Source: Mesorhizobium sp. WSM2240 (GTDB lineage: Bacteria; Pseudomonadota; Alphaproteobacteria; Rhizobiales; Rhizobiaceae). Taken from it: a DNA stretch of 64,000 nucleotides. Below are positions 16,015-25,190 of this stretch, one piece after another. Location: contig NZ_CP159253.1 of the NCBI RefSeq assembly GCF_040438645.1, forward strand, positions 496,001 through 560,000. Direction: 5' to 3'. The notes under the pieces were generated by a model, which did not search any database, was not told the DNA's origin, and saw only the letters and a program-made list of their open reading frames with translations. Within the stretch, counting starts at the first letter, position 1, and every line of letters starts with the position of its first letter. Position numbers and translations under genes: made by a program.

Positions 16015-16670
16015 TCTGGGATTGGACCTTCGCCTTCGAAATCATGCCGGTGCTCGCCGGCGCGGCGGTCGTCACCATCCAGGCGACGCTGCTCGGCTTC
16101 GCCATTGCCGCGTTGCTCGGCCTGGTGCTGGCGGTGGTGCGCATCGCTGTGCCTTGGACAGGCTGGACGATTTCCGTGCTCGTCGAGCTGATCCGCTCGA
16201 CGCCGCTGCTCATCCAGATATTCTTCCTGTATTTCGTATTCCCGAAATTCGGGGTCGTGCTCGACGCCTTCACCGCCGGCGTGCTCGCCATCGGCATCCA
16301 CTACGCCGCTTATTGCTCTGAGGTCTACCGCGCCGGCTTCGACAACATCCCTCGCGGCCAGTGGGAAGCCTCGATCGCGCTCAACCTGTCGTCGTGGACG
16401 ACTTTCCGCGACATCATCATCCCCCAGGCCATTCCGCCGATCGTGCCGGCGCTCGGCAATTATCTGGTCGCGCTGTTCAAGGAGACGCCGCTGCTATCGG
16501 CGATCGCGGTGCTCGAATTGATGCAGACCGCCAAGATCATCGGCTCCGAGACGTTCCGCTACACCGAACCGATCACGCTGGTCGGTCTGTTCTTCCTCGT
16601 CATGAGCCTGGTCTCGTCCGCGCTCATCCGTATTCTCGAAGGCGTGCTCAAATGGAGGATCGCAACATGA
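16011..16670 (+). CDS. ehuD: Ectoine-type ABC transporter permease EhuD
   Basis: 219-aa second permease of the same importer, with the motif GQWEASIALNLSSWTTFRDI and about five spans. The ORF is open further upstream, but the ATG at 16011 overlaps the ehuC stop, follows GGAGGGCGGC, and gives the normal N-terminus (MIWDWTFAFEIMPVLAGA). The stop overlaps the ehuA start in the same ATGA style, so these genes are translationally coupled. Confidence 0.88.
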   Translation: MIWDWTFAFEIMPVLAGAAVVTIQATLLGFAIAALLGLVLAVVRIAVPWTGWTISVLVELIRSTPLLIQIFFLYFVFPKFGVVLDAFTAGVLAIGIHYAAYCSEVYRAGFDNIPRGQWEASIALNLSSWTTFRDIIIPQAIPPIVPALGNYLVALFKETPLLSAIAVLELMQTAKIIGSETFRYTEPITLVGLFFLVMSLVSSALIRILEGVLKWRIAT

Positions 16671-17446
16671 GCGAACAACCGATGGTCCGCTTCGAGAACG
16701 TCTCGAAGCGCTACGGCGCCCTGACCGTCCTCGACGGGCTCGACCTCGACATCCAGCGCGGCGAGAAGGTTTCCATCATCGGGCCCTCGGGCTCGGGCAA
16801 GACCACGGTCCTGCGCATGCTGATGACGCTGGAGACCATCAATGACGGCGTGATCTGGGTCGAGGGCGAGCCGCTGACGCATATGCGGAAGAACGGAAAG
16901 CTCGTGCCCGCCGACCTAGCGCATATCCGCAAGATCCGCGCCAAGATCGGCATGGTGTTCCAGTCGTTCAACCTGTTTCCGCATATGACGGCGATCGCCA
17001 ACTGCATCGAGGCGCCGATGACGGTTCTCGGCATGAAGCGGGCCGAGGCGGAGGCACGCGCAGCCGACCTGCTCGAAATGGTGGGGCTGGGGCAGAAGAA
17101 GGACCACTATCCCTCACAACTCTCCGGTGGTCAGCAGCAGCGCGTGGCGATTGCCCGCGCGCTTGCCATGCGGCCCAAGATCATGCTGTTCGACGAGGTG
17201 ACCTCGGCGCTCGACCCAGAGCTTGTCGGTGAAGTGCTGCAGGTGATAAGGCAGATCGGCCGCGAGCACGACCTGACCATGCTGATGGTCACCCACCAGA
17301 TGGGCTTCGCCAAGGAGTTTTCGGATCGGGTCTGCTTTTTCTACCAGGGCAAGATCTGCGAGCAGGGGCCACCGAACGAACTGTTCGGTGCGCCGAAGAA
17401 CGAACGGACGCGGCAGTTCCTGCACGCCGTCCTGGAGGCTGGATGA
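16667..17446 (+). CDS. ehuA: Ectoine-type ABC transporter ATP-binding protein EhuA
   Basis: 259-aa ATPase of the polar amino acid family. Walker A is GPSGSGKTT near residue 43, the signature is LSGGQQQRVAIARAL, Walker B is MLFDEVTSALD, and the switch His is in VTHQMGF. A short insertion after the Walker A region (VEGEPLTHMRKNGKLVPAD) is typical of EhuA-like ATPases. It energises EhuCD in the cytoplasm. The stop codon overlaps the start of the gntR gene. Confidence 0.9.
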   Translation: MSEQPMVRFENVSKRYGALTVLDGLDLDIQRGEKVSIIGPSGSGKTTVLRMLMTLETINDGVIWVEGEPLTHMRKNGKLVPADLAHIRKIRAKIGMVFQSFNLFPHMTAIANCIEAPMTVLGMKRAEAEARAADLLEMVGLGQKKDHYPSQLSGGQQQRVAIARALAMRPKIMLFDEVTSALDPELVGEVLQVIRQIGREHDLTMLMVTHQMGFAKEFSDRVCFFYQGKICEQGPPNELFGAPKNERTRQFLHAVLEAG

Positions 17447-18144
17447 CGCTTGAAACGGACGCCGCAACTGGAGCGGAGGCTGCTCCCGGGCCGCGTCCGC
17501 TTTCGGCGCGGGAACGGTTCGAGCGAATCTACCGCATTTTGCGCGACCGCATTTGCCTGCTCGATTATCCGCCGGGGAGCCATCTATCCGAGGAGGAATT
17601 GGCGCAGGAGTTCCAGATCAGCCGCACTCCGGTTCGCCGTGTCCTGGCGCGCCTCGAATCGGAAGGGCTGGTGCAATCCGTCCACGGCGTCGGCACGCTC
17701 GTCACTGACGTCGATATCGAGGAATTGCAGCAGGTCTATCATCTGCGCCTGGAGTTGGCGCTGCTGATCGGCAGGCTGTCGCCGATCCCGCGTACGGCGG
17801 CCGATCTCGACCGCATCCGCGCCCTGATCCAGCGCTGTGACGACGACATCCGTAATCCGGACCAGCGCGCTTTCCTGCGGCTCAACATGGATTTCTTTTA
17901 CGAACTCACTGCCATGACCGGCAACCAGCCGCTGCGCGAGATCAGCGAACGGCTCTACTTCCAGGTCGCCCGCGTCGTCCTGAAGCTGATGCCGCAGCTC
18001 GGCTTGGTGGAGGAATTCGTCGCCTTCCGCCGCGAGATGATGGAGGTTCTGGCCGCCGCGGAAATCGGCGACTTGGAATCCATCGGCCACATACGTCGCG
18101 CGCATATTTCCATGAGCTTTCACCGGATGATGCGCCAAACATGA
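17443..18144 (+). CDS. GntR-family regulator, FCD subfamily
   Basis: 233 aa with an N-terminal winged helix-turn-helix at about 25-90 (HLSEEELAQEFQISRTPVRRVLARLE) and a C-terminal all-helical FCD ligand-binding domain from about 95. It is the last gene of the ehu operon (ATGA overlap with ehuA), so it is co-expressed with the transporter. Most likely it represses this operon and perhaps the divergent M24/sox operon by binding near the palindrome at 14253. In other genomes the ectoine operon is controlled by a MocR-type EnuR; an FCD regulator here hints that the substrate differs. Confidence 0.85.
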   Translation: MTLETDAATGAEAAPGPRPLSARERFERIYRILRDRICLLDYPPGSHLSEEELAQEFQISRTPVRRVLARLESEGLVQSVHGVGTLVTDVDIEELQQVYHLRLELALLIGRLSPIPRTAADLDRIRALIQRCDDDIRNPDQRAFLRLNMDFFYELTAMTGNQPLREISERLYFQVARVVLKLMPQLGLVEEFVAFRREMMEVLAAAEIGDLESIGHIRRAHISMSFHRMMRQT

Positions 18145-18439
18145 AGAGGCGGCGCCGCTGGCTGGTCTAGCGCGCGGGCCGCTACGGATGACGTTACCGA
18201 TGCGCGGCTTAGGCATCAACCGCAGAAATATCTGAGGCAGGACCTTCTGTCTCAGTAAGTCCCTGCTCTGTTTTAGGCGAGTTCTGTTTAGCCTCTGCCC
18301 TTGTGCCCCGCAATTGCTTGCGCCCTTGGGAGCGGCTGCTAGCCTTCGTAGCGCACGACATACCAATCTTCGAAGAACATCTCGATCAGTTCTCCTCCAC
18401 ACGGCCGCCGGCAGTTTGTTCCTCGCGACAGGGGCGACC

Positions 18440-18480
18440 AAAAAAAGGGCCTGGCTGAACGGGAATTTGTCGGCCAGGCC
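18440..18480 (-). terminator. Intrinsic terminator, minus strand
   Basis: GGCCTGGC and GCCAGGCC form an 8-bp stem with a 17-nt loop. On the minus strand it is followed by a run of seven T (18440-18446). No clear gene ends here, so it may end a small RNA or be left from a gene lost when the insertion sequences arrived. The spacer 18145-18440 holds no convincing gene; a 13-codon ORF (MFFEDWYVVRYEG) on the minus strand near 18385 is the only tidy reading frame. Confidence 0.55.
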
Positions 18481-18542
18481 ATCAACGGTTCGCTATATTA
18501 GAGCGCAGCGATATTGGCAGAAGCCTTGAAACCCGTTATTTC

Positions 18543-18750
18543 AAAAAGACATGGCGGGCTCGGCAAGGTTGTAGCGGGAGACGCTGATTGTGTCAGCGAC
18601 GGTCTTCACAGCGAACCGGCCTTGTCGAACGAGGCGAGCCGCAACGCTGGCTTTTGGGGGCGGCGAGATCGAGCGCCTCCTCGAGGATCTCGACCTCCAT
18701 GGTCTTGCGACCAAGCATGCGCTCCAGGTCCATCGTAGCCTTCCAAAGGA
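18543..18750 (-). pseudogene. IS3-family transposase remnant
   Basis: On the minus strand one frame reads DLERMLGRKTMEVEILEEALDL, the coiled-coil end of an IS3 OrfA. Another frame reads VKTVADTISVSRYNLAE, the start of an IS3 OrfB. Both are short and frameshifted, so this is a dead scrap of an IS3-family element, different from the plus-strand one next to it. Confidence 0.6.
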
Positions 18751-18756
18751 GCGAAG

Positions 18757-19230
18757 ATGAGACAGAAATCCGGAACGGAGAAGCGTTCTGCAGAAGCGGT
18801 GATCAAGGATATCCGCCGGGTGACGCGCAAGCACTATGGTGCGGAGGAGAAGATCCGCATCGTGCTTGAAGGCCTGCGCGGTGACGAATCGATCGCCGCT
18901 GTGCCGGCGCGAGGGGATCGCCGAAAGCCTCTACTATAATGGGTCGAAGAAGCGGCTGGCCGGAGATACAGCGCGCGCCGCGACCAGCGACGAAGTGAAG
19001 GTGCTCCACAAGGAAGCGCAGACCTTGAAAGAGGTCGTAGCCGAACAGGCGCTGGAACTGCGGCTGCCTAAAGAATGATCGCGGATGGGGGCGACGAAGA
19101 ATGAGACACCCGCCCCAGAGAAGCTCGAGATTATCCGGATCGTCGAGCAGTCACACGTGCCGGCGCGCCGCGCCTTGGAAAAGCTCGGCATTCCCCGCGG
19201 GCGATCGATCTCGGGAAATACAGCGGCAGG
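18757..19230 (+). pseudogene. IS3-family element, OrfA and start of OrfB, broken
   Basis: The first frame reads SAEAVIKDIRRVTRKHYGAEEKIRIVLEGLRGDESIAAV, a typical IS3 OrfA helix-turn-helix. After a frameshift near 18912 it continues as GIAESLYYNGSKKRLAGDTARAATSDEVK. An OrfB start follows (PEKLEIIRIVEQSHVPARRALEKLGIPRG) and stops where an IS110 fragment begins at about 19205-19240. The rest of OrfB resumes on the far side of that fragment. Confidence 0.7.
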
Positions 19231-19239
19231 TAATGGGTT

Positions 19240-19704
19240 AGGATAGGGTGCTGGATCTCGGTCTTGGCCCCCGGCGCTCAGCGGGTCATGATAGACCTGT
19301 GTCGCCTGGATCCTGAGCATGTGCAGGATAACCTGCGCATCCTTGGGATCGTTCTTGTCCAAACTGTTGTGCAAGGCCTCGCGGGTTCGAGCCAGCGCCA
19401 GCGACGACACCAGGTGTACCTCAAAGCCTGCTTTAGCCAGGCGCCATGCGATGGGCCTGTGATAGTTCCCCGTCGCCCCGAAGGCGCACACCACGGGTCG
19501 GCCATACGCCTGCAGCATCTCGATCAGACGGTCGTGCTCTGCACGGGTGTTAAGAATCGGCAACCGGCGGCGGCGTTTATGGCCGGATGCATCTATCAGG
19601 ACCTCATTGCGGACTCTGGCGACATCGATCGCTACCAGCACTGCATCGGCGGGTGTAGAATCTCGAGTGGTCATGGTCGGTCTCTCCGGAATGGGTTGTG
19701 GCAT
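19240..19704 (-). pseudogene. IS110-family transposase, N-terminal fragment
   Basis: Minus-strand frame starting near 19704: LVAIDVARVRNEVLIDASGH, then RPVVCAFGATGNYHRPIAWRLAKAGFEVHLVSSLALARTREA and NSLDKNDPKDAQVILHML. This is the DEDD (RuvC-like) N-terminal domain of IS110 transposases with its catalytic Asp residues. The C-terminal transposase_20 domain is missing. It lies inside the broken IS3 OrfB, so it arrived later and was itself truncated. Confidence 0.75.
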
Positions 19705-19737
19705 TCACATTCTAGAGAAACTCTGACCGGTCGTGGC

Positions 19738-20172
19738 CGCCTCGACCGGTGCGCGCTTGCAGCGAAAAGCTGCGCGCACCGCTGTCTCGGCTGCCGCCGC
19801 TCCTTCATTCCGTAGGTGCTACGGGCCATGTTACGTCGCCGGCGAACTGGCTGAATGGCTCCAGGATCGCGACATCGATCACATCCATGGCGTGCCCTGT
19901 CACCAGACCCAAGGCAAGATCGAGCGCTGGTACCAGACGCTGAAGAACCGCTCCTGCTCGAAAACTACATCCTGCCGGGCGACCTCGAAGCCCAGATCGC
20001 CGCCTTCGTCGAGCGCTACAACCATCGCCGCTACCACGAGAGCCTCGACAATCTCACTCCGGCCGACGTCTACTTCGGACGCGGCCAAACCATTCTGCTG
20101 CAACGAGAAAGGATCAAACGAAAAACCATCTACCAGCGGCGATGCTATACCGCCAACATGCCGCATAAATGA
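19738..20172 (+). pseudogene. IS3-family OrfB, C-terminal remnant
   Basis: The plus strand reads ELAEWLQDRDIDHIHGVPCHQTQGKIERWYQTLKNR, then after a frameshift near 19955 LLLENYILPGDLEAQIAAFVERYNHRRYHESLDNLTPADVYFGRG. These are the last parts of the rve/DDE integrase domain, including the catalytic Glu (GKIERW). It is the distal half of the element that starts at 18757. Confidence 0.75.
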
Positions 20173-20286
20173 GACCGAGAGGGACCAGAGCCTCCGCTAA
20201 ATCAGGCAGCCATCTGTCTCAAAATCCCTGACGACGGACAGGTCACCATAATCTGGCGTGTTGCAATGCCAACGAGGCGAACTGAC

Positions 20287-20360
20287 AAAAAGGGGCCGGC
20301 GTCCTTGTGGGGCTCTATGAGAGAGGAGACGCCGGCCTTAGCCATGTAGAGATGTGGCAG
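20287..20360 (-). ncRNA. Candidate small RNA with terminator, copy 1
   Basis: Minus strand: a small hairpin (20341-20358), then a 10-bp GC stem (GGCCGGCGTC with GACGCCGGCC) and a U-run (AAAAA at 20287-20291 on the plus strand). The 24-nt loop is C/U-rich (TCCTCTCTC), like anti-Shine-Dalgarno loops of rhizobial trans-acting sRNAs. A second element with the identical stem and part of the loop lies at 38963. No promoter was identified with confidence. Confidence 0.4.
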
Positions 20361-20361
20361 G

Positions 20362-20890
20362 GAAATCTCAGCATACGGCGAGGCGATTATTTCACCTTGG
20401 CCAACCAGCTAGCACTATCCTTTCGGGGGGCGCTGGCCCCCTTGCTAGTAGCAGGCCAGACGCAGTAGCGGTAGGCGCGGCAGCGCGCGTTTGGGGTCGA
20501 ATATGGGGAGCTTGAGGGCAAGCCGTTCGGAATACGTGACGGTGAGGGCGCCGCACGGCTAACGCCAGAACTTATTCAGCGCCCGCCAGGCGGCCGCGTG
20601 GCTCCCATACAAGTGGCCGACCGAGATCGGCACGGCCAAGGCGTGCGCTGCTCGCAAGCCTGCTTTGAGGTTCTGGAGGGCCAATGCAATGCGGCAATCG
20701 CTCGCCAGGCATTTCGTGCGGGGCGGCCGAGGAGGCCGGCATCCTAATCGGCGATGAGCGGCGGCCGACCTTCAACAACGTAAGCGGAAACGGTAGCCCA
20801 TCGAAGCAGGGCGGATCGCCTGAAGTCGCTCAAGACCGGGATCGCTCTTGACCGTCAACAGCTGACCCACGTCGCCTTTCAACGCCTTGG
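20362..20890. other. Gene-poor remnant DNA
   Basis: High-GC sequence without a convincing reading frame. Short stretches resemble coding DNA but no frame persists past about 60 codons with recognisable features. It is best read as decayed accessory DNA next to the insertion-sequence graveyard. Confidence 0.4.
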
Positions 20891-20895
20891 CAATC

Positions 20896-21039
20896 TCAGC
20901 CTGGGAAAAGACCGGGTACGTGTAAACATTCGCGTAATCCCTCCCGCACAAGTTTGTTGCACCTCCTTAACTGGGCACACCGGGCGATCGGGCTGGTGGC
21001 GGCGACCAATCCAAAGAATGAGCGTCGAGAGATTTCCAT
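20896..21039 (-). pseudogene. Truncated gene start with twin-arginine signal
   Basis: A minus-strand ORF of 47 aa begins MEISRRSFFGLVAATSP, a textbook Tat signal motif (S-R-R-x-F), then loses any exported-protein character. It is probably the 5' end of a Tat-exported oxidoreductase whose body has been deleted. The family cannot be named. Confidence 0.35.
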
Positions 21040-21199
21040 TTCGACCTCAGGTGATCCGAGGAAGAAAGCATATGGCTGTGGGGCGCCGACCGCACCTTGG
21101 CCAATCGTGTGCTCATTCCTTTGGATGCATGAACCGGCAATTTGTATGATGATACATCCGTGTTCCCGTTGATTGATTCGCCCGCTACGGTTTGCCTGG

Positions 21200-21648
21200 C
21201 GGGCTCCCTTTGCGGGCCGATCAGCCCATGCCGGGCCACACGAAATAGCCGCGACCATGTTCGCGCCGGCCGCAAGTACCCACGCCGGGATAGAAGGCGG
21301 CCATAGCGTACGCCTGCGCTCCTTCTCGGCGAGAGCTGCCTAGAGGGTGGAGCATGAAGGGATTGGGGTCCGCGCCGAGTTTCCGCCACGACGAACGGGT
21401 ATGCGTTGCGCCATCAGCCCGAAGATGAATGCAACATCACGCCAGGGCGGTCGAGCTTGGAGAACCACGACCGGGCATCTGGCGCTCTGCGCCGCCTCAA
21501 GTGCCCGGGATAGGGTAGGGCGGCGATCGAGTGCATCGGCTCGCTTGCCGGTCTCGATCTCGATGAACTCACCATAAGGGAAATCTGCTCTGCTCCCGCG
21601 AACCGTGTCATCGCGGCGTGCTGTGCCTCGATGCCGAGCCCAGAGCAT
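21200..21648 (-). pseudogene. Serine resolvase/invertase remnant
   Basis: The minus strand reads FIEIETGKRADALDRRPTLSRALEAAQSARCPVVV, then RDVAFIFGLMAQRIPV. This is the conserved middle of the resolvase catalytic domain (normally followed by an AELG-DPFMLHLYA-type stretch). Here the sequence slips frame after GLMAQRIPV and the DNA-binding C-terminus is unrecognisable. The N-terminal catalytic Ser region is also not seen. It is a dead recombinase of the small-resolvase family. Confidence 0.6.
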
Positions 21649-21971
21649 TGTCCGCGGCCGGACAGTGGTCGTTCAGCGGAAGACGGACGACCAGCACTGT
21701 TGAGATCACAGAGCAGATCCGAACTGCCATCGGTGCTTGAATCGCGGTCGTCACTTTATTGAGAGATTACCTTTTCCCGAGTCGCGTGCCTGCCCGTGAG
21801 GAAAAAGGGATTGATAGCGGCGACGGCACCAACAGCTAGAATGGGGCCTTTCGCCATCAAGTGACTTGATTGGACACCGCGTCTTTCAGGTGACAAGATT
21901 GTCAACAACGCAAAATTCTGGGGACCACTGCACGCAAGATTTCACCATCGATCAAGATGAGGGTTTTCGAG

Positions 21972-23362
21972 ATGGCAAGCTGGCAACCTGATCCGTCATT
22001 CTACCCCTCGCCGAGAATGGCGGCGAAAGCACCCAAAGAAACGTTGGCCTATGTGGCCGCCTTCGACCCGGACCGCAAAACGCCCGACGCGATAGCCGTG
22101 GTCGACGTGAACCCCGAGTCTCCTTCCTATTCTCGCATCGTCGGCCAGGTCGACATGCCGAACGCCGGCGACGAACTGCATCATTTCGGCTGGAATGCAT
22201 GTTCTTCATGCCTCTGTCCCAATGCGCCGCACCCGCATATGGAACGGCGCTACCTCGTCGTTCCGGGCCTGCGCTCATCGAGGCTTCACATCATCGACAC
22301 AAAACCGGACGCAAGAAATCCGAAGCTCGTCAAAGTCATCGAGCCGGAAGAGATCGCCGAAAAGACCGGGTATTCGCGTTTGCACACCACCCACTGCGGT
22401 CCCGAGGGAATTTACGTGAACGCGCTCGGAAACGCCGAAGGCAAACGGCCTGGCGGCATTTTCCTGCTCGATCCGGACAGTTTCAACGTTCTCGGCCAGT
22501 GGGAGATGGACCGGGGACCCCAGGAACTCGCCTATGATTTGGTGGCATCTCGGGCACGACACAATGGTGACGAGCGAATGGGGAACCCCGGACACATTCG
22601 AGAACGGGCTCGTTCCGGAAATCCTTGGGCAGCAAGTATGGACGCAGGTTGCACTTCTGGGACCTCCACAAGCGCAAGCACCTGCAGGAGATCGACTTCG
22701 GTGAGGAACACCAGCTCGTGTTCGAATTGCGTCCGGCACATGATCCGATCAAGGCCTATGGCTTCGTCGGCTGCGTCATCAGCCTCAAGGATCTCTCGGC
22801 TTCGATCTGGACTTGGTACCGCGACGGCGACAAATGGGCGGTGAAAAAGGTGATCGAGATCCCTGCTGAACCAGCGGATCCGGAGCTGCTGCCGCCGGTG
22901 CTGAAGGGCTTCAATGCAGTCGCTCCGCTCGTGACCGACATCGACCTGTCAATGGATGACCGCTTCCTCTACGTTTCCTGCTGGGGGACTGGCGACATGA
23001 TCCAGTATGACGTGTCGGACCCGTTCAACCCGAAGGAGGCCGGCAGGGTCCGCATCGGCGGCATCGTGTCCCGGGCGAGCCATCCCAAGGCCAATAACGG
23101 CGCGCTTAACGGTGGCCCGCAAATGGTCGAAATCAGCCGGGATGGAAAACGGGTCTACTTTACCAATTCTCTCTACGGCGCCATCGACCCGCAGTTCTAT
23201 CCAGAGGGCATTGACGGCTGGATGGTGAAGCTCGATGTCGGCGAGGATGGCGGGATCGAATTCGACGAGGATTTCTTCGTCGACTGGCCGAAGGGCCATC
23301 GGCCGCATCAGGTACGTCTGGAGGGAGGCGATTGCTCGTCCGATTCCTACTGCTACCCCTGA
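21972..23362 (+). pseudogene. Selenium-binding protein SBP56 / methanethiol oxidase, two frameshifts
   Basis: SBP56-family proteins (methanethiol oxidase, MTO) oxidise methanethiol to formaldehyde, H2S and H2O2. The N-terminal frame (WQPDPSFYPSPRMAAKAPKE, then the conserved HHFGWNACSSCLC) runs to YD near 22535. The frame then slips so that FWWHLGHDTMVTSEWGTPDT is read, and slips again near 22625 before GSKYGRRLHFWDLHKRKH. From there it is intact to the C-terminal GGDCSSDSYCYP. Each slip is a 2-nt deletion, so the third segment is in the remaining frame. Without them the protein would be about 465 aa, the normal size. It is either a recent pseudogene or contains sequence errors. The downstream membrane protein gene is intact. 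Confidence 0.8.
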
Positions 23363-23395
23363 TACCGGCAGCCACGAAGCGAACAGTCACTTAGC

Positions 23396-24022
23396 ATGGC
23401 AACGGTCTCGCCCTGGCTGGTGCTTGCCGGCCTTGGCGCCTTTCACGGCCTCAACCCCGCCATGGGCTGGCTGTTTGCGGTCGCGCTCGGTCTGCACAGG
23501 CAAAGCCGCGGGATCGTGCTCAAGTCCCTGATCCCCGTCGCGATAGGGCACACGGTTTCGATCGGTATCGTTGCGATCGCGGTGGTGACGCTCGGTCTCG
23601 TTGTCGACCAGCACGCTCTGGAAATTGCCGCCGGCGCGGTGCTCCTCAGCTGGGCCGCCTACCATGGCGCGTACGGCCATCGCCACCGCGTTCGGGTCGG
23701 CATGAAAACAGGTATGATTGGGCTTGGGCTCTGGTCCTTTCTGATGGCGACCGCCCATGGCGCCGGTCTCATGCTGGTGCCGGTGCTGATCCCACTGTGC
23801 CTCTCGGCAACTCCGGTAAGCGAACTGACGGCCGTCGGGTTACTGCCCATCGCGCTGGCCGCGATCGGGGTGCACATGGCCGCCATGCTTGCGGTGACGC
23901 TGGCCATCGCGGTTTGCGTCTATGAATGGCTGGGCCTTTCGTTCCTGCGTCGTGGGTGGATCAACTTGGATCTCATTTGGATCGCGGCGCTCGCAATCGC
24001 CGGCATTATCCTGATCGTTTGA
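23396..24022 (+). CDS. Integral membrane protein next to SBP56
   Basis: 208-aa, very hydrophobic protein with five or six predicted spans. The N-terminus LAGLGAFHGLNPAMGWLFAVALGL has a small-residue-rich first span with a G-x-N-P motif. This recalls the NicO/LysE-like exporter fold, and His residues are scattered (GAYGHRHRVRVG, ATAHGAGLML). It begins 33 bp after the SBP56 stop, so the two were probably co-transcribed, perhaps for export of a sulfur or metal species. No function can be stated from sequence. Confidence 0.7.
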   Translation: MATVSPWLVLAGLGAFHGLNPAMGWLFAVALGLHRQSRGIVLKSLIPVAIGHTVSIGIVAIAVVTLGLVVDQHALEIAAGAVLLSWAAYHGAYGHRHRVRVGMKTGMIGLGLWSFLMATAHGAGLMLVPVLIPLCLSATPVSELTAVGLLPIALAAIGVHMAAMLAVTLAIAVCVYEWLGLSFLRRGWINLDLIWIAALAIAGIILIV

Positions 24023-24398
24023 AGCAGGACCGGCTGGCCCGAACCCGACACCCGCTCCAATGCAAAGCGGAAAATGCCGCGTTTAGAGCGGGTTGTCGTG
24101 GCGAGGTCTGTCCTCGGTCACACCGCTCCACAGGCGGCCGGAGCAGGTGAAGGCGTTGAGGCGGTGCGATCTGCTCTTGACTCGCGGACGGCGGCTCATG
24201 GCACGACTGAATCCTTCTGAGCAGCCAGGGCCGCGGTACCCGAATCCTTCGTCAACATTAGCCAATCTCCTCGCTGCCGCGAACTCTCGGCGACGATGGC
24301 AAGCATCCATGACATTGCGTCTGCTGTTGTGTGATCTCAATCTTCAGGCTAGCATCTGAGCGCCAAGATATTGACCTGTTCCGGCGGAAACGGAACCC
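24023..24398. other. Spacer upstream of the citryl-CoA lyase operon
   Basis: 376 bp without a supported gene. The operon promoter should lie here. A minus-strand frame (24083-24340) rich in Arg has no recognisable family and is regarded as a chance ORF. Confidence 0.4.
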
Positions 24399-25187
24399 AT
24401 GCAGATCGGCAAGGCGCGCGCGGCTACCACTGAAATCTGCGTCGCGACAGCAGATGCCGTTGAGGTGCGCGGAAAAGACCTCTGCGGCGATCTCATGGGA
24501 AGGCTCAGCTTCACTGAGTATTTCTATCTGCTTTTGACCGGGTGCGAGCCGACTGACGATCAACGTTACTTTTTGGATCTCCTGCTCGTTGCGATTGCCG
24601 AGCACGGGATGATGCCCACCGTCCAGGCGGCGCGGATGACGCTCGCCTCCGATCCCAATGCGTTGCAGGGCGCGCTGGCCGCAGGCCTTCTCGGCTGCGG
24701 GCCGGTGCTGCTCGGCACCTCCGAACTCTGCGGTGCGCTTCTTGAAAGGGCGCGGGCTCGGGTGACCAGGGGCGAGGACGCCGACAAGGTCATGTTGGAC
24801 CTGGCCCGCGAGATCCGCGAGGCGGGCGGCAAGGCGCCGGGCTTCGGCCACCCGGTGCACCGGCCGCTCGACCCGCGCGCTGAACGCATCCTGGAACTCG
24901 CCGAAAAACGGGGCGTCGCCGGTAAGCATGTCGATCTGGCGCGCCGGATGCGTGAGGCGGTGGCGCAGGTGTGGGGCAAGCCGCTGGTCATGAACGTCTC
25001 GATGCCGATCGCCGCGGTGCTTCTCGACCTCGACTTCCCGCCCGCCATGATCAAGGCGATACCGCTGCTCGCGCGCGCCGGCGGCATTCTTGCCCATCTC
25101 GCCGAAGAGCAGCAGAACCCCATCGGCTTTGTGCTTGCCGGCCATGCGGAAGCAGCGGTTTCCTACGGCGACAAGGGCGGGACCTGA
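24399..25187 (+). CDS. Citryl-CoA lyase-like protein (citrate synthase fold)
   Basis: 262 aa, shorter than citrate synthase (about 430 aa), as in the free-standing citrate-synthase-fold lyases annotated citryl-CoA lyase. The conserved core GKAPGFGHPVHRPLDPRAERI holds the His of the GFGH motif, and MNVSMPIAAVLLDLDFPP and LLARAGGILAHLAEEQ are typical of the large domain. The first catalytic His region reads GLLGCGPVLLGTSE, without His, also common in this group. It probably cleaves or forms a C-C bond in an acyl-CoA derivative. It lies 3 bp before a CoA ligase gene, so that ligase may supply its substrate. Confidence 0.8.
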   Translation: MQIGKARAATTEICVATADAVEVRGKDLCGDLMGRLSFTEYFYLLLTGCEPTDDQRYFLDLLLVAIAEHGMMPTVQAARMTLASDPNALQGALAAGLLGCGPVLLGTSELCGALLERARARVTRGEDADKVMLDLAREIREAGGKAPGFGHPVHRPLDPRAERILELAEKRGVAGKHVDLARRMREAVAQVWGKPLVMNVSMPIAAVLLDLDFPPAMIKAIPLLARAGGILAHLAEEQQNPIGFVLAGHAEAAVSYGDKGGT

Positions 25188-25190
25188 GCC

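Noticed and set aside
18336..18400. MFFEDWYVVRYEG minus-strand mini-ORF as a leader peptide
   Set aside because: No downstream gene on that strand that it could regulate; kept only as a remark within the terminator entry.
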